A stretch of 13,812 nt of DNA from the NCBI GenBank assembly GCA_002399225.1, contig DHDF01000007.1, forward strand, positions 16,934-30,745. Reading direction: 5' to 3'. The translations under genes and the position numbers were made by a program. Below are positions 13,560-13,812 of the stretch, one piece after another. Within the stretch, counting starts at the first letter, position 1. The number at the start of each line of letters is the position of its first letter. Below the pieces are notes generated by a model. It saw only the letters and a list, made by a program, of their open reading frames with translations. It made no database searches and was not told the origin of the DNA. This stretch comes from a bacterium UBA4883 (GTDB lineage Bacteria; Bacillota; Clostridia; Oscillospirales; Acutalibacteraceae).

Positions 13560-13812
13560 TTTGACGCCTCCTTTTTCACAATGAAAAAGTCGCCCTTCGT
13601 ATTTGCAGTCATCAGGAAAATATCTTCGGCCTTAAGGTGCTGTCCAGCCAGAACGCCAGACAGCCATTCAGTACTCTGGCCACACAATTGCAAAGAAAAC
13701 TCCGATACAACCCCGTCACTGATGACAACGGTTTCGATACCCGTGTCAGGAAGAGGGACGGCAAGCATCCCCGCCGTCGGCTGTTCTTTGTCCGGCTTTT
13801 TAATCACGCTCA
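13556..13812 (-). CDS. DUF421 (YetF-like) membrane protein, C-terminal part only (5' end outside window)
   Basis: The reverse frame is open to the right edge; 84 codons are visible. A GTG at 13807 could be read as a start, but the content is the C-terminal cytoplasmic region of DUF421 proteins. KKPDKEQPTAGMLAVPLPDTG is the linker, VVISDGVVSEFSLQLCGQS and WLSGVLAGQHLKAEDIFLM follow, and GDFFIVKKE is the last strand. The missing N-terminal half should hold the three or so membrane helices. The stop overlaps the DUF4363 start by ATGA. YetF-family proteins are poorly characterised; some are associated with spores or stress. Confidence 0.8.
   Translation of the reverse strand, partial: SVIKKPDKEQPTAGMLAVPLPDTGIETVVISDGVVSEFSLQLCGQSTEWLSGVLAGQHLKAEDIFLMTANTKGDFFIVKKEASK

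Noticed and set aside
1-13812. Mobile elements, CRISPR arrays, tRNA or rRNA genes
   Set aside because: I looked for transposase or integrase motifs, evenly spaced direct repeats and tRNA-like folds and saw none.

Overview
The window looks like a chromosomal segment from a low-to-mid GC Gram-positive bacterium of class Clostridia. An Oscillospirales (Ruminococcaceae-like) host is my impression from family resemblance and is not proven. Supporting signs are sigma-A-type promoters with strong Shine-Dalgarno (SD) sequences, a YmfF-type M16 protein, clostridial-style MurE and AsnB proteins, and an adjacent DUF421/DUF4363 pair. I see no insertion sequence, phage gene, tRNA, rRNA or CRISPR array.

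Layout, left to right. Bases 1-918 (-) hold most of a YmfF-like inactive M16 peptidase homologue, cut by the left edge. It is divergent from a DMT/EamA transporter (1103-2008, +, TTG start) that ends in a clear terminator. Next is an asparagine-synthetase-family gene (2142-3755, +). It converges, across a shared terminator, on a secreted NlpC/P60 cell-wall hydrolase (3837-4520, -). Then come murF and murE (4698-7541, -), an operon transcribed murE-murF from a consensus TTGACA-17-TATAAT promoter. A 363-base intergenic region precedes a radical SAM/SPASM-like protein (7905-9341, +). Two glycosyltransferases (GT4 at 9403-10608 and GT2 at 10625-11704, both -) form an operon divergent from a third glycosyltransferase (11860-13140, +). 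The right edge carries DUF4363 and the C-terminal part of a DUF421 (YetF-like) membrane protein (-), overlapping by ATGA.

Much of the window concerns the cell envelope: lipid-II precursor synthesis (MurE, MurF), a secreted hydrolase with a wall-binding tail, three glycosyltransferases probably for a surface polysaccharide, and membrane proteins. The YmfF homologue belongs to a family linked to elongation factor P modification in Bacillus.

The most unusual item is the asparagine-synthetase-like gene. It stays open for 537 codons but lacks roughly 75-80 residues around the SGGLDSS ATP-binding loop. It also has Asp at the glutaminase oxyanion Asn and Asp at the synthetase-site Glu, and it carries a perfect 12-bp palindrome that looks copied from its own conserved FPW codons. 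It is either a decaying gene or a repurposed, non-synthetase protein. Secondary leads are a WalR-like box in the hydrolase promoter, tandem palindromes before the radical SAM gene, a DNSR variant of the MurE DNPR motif, and a possible 24-codon ORF upstream of murE.
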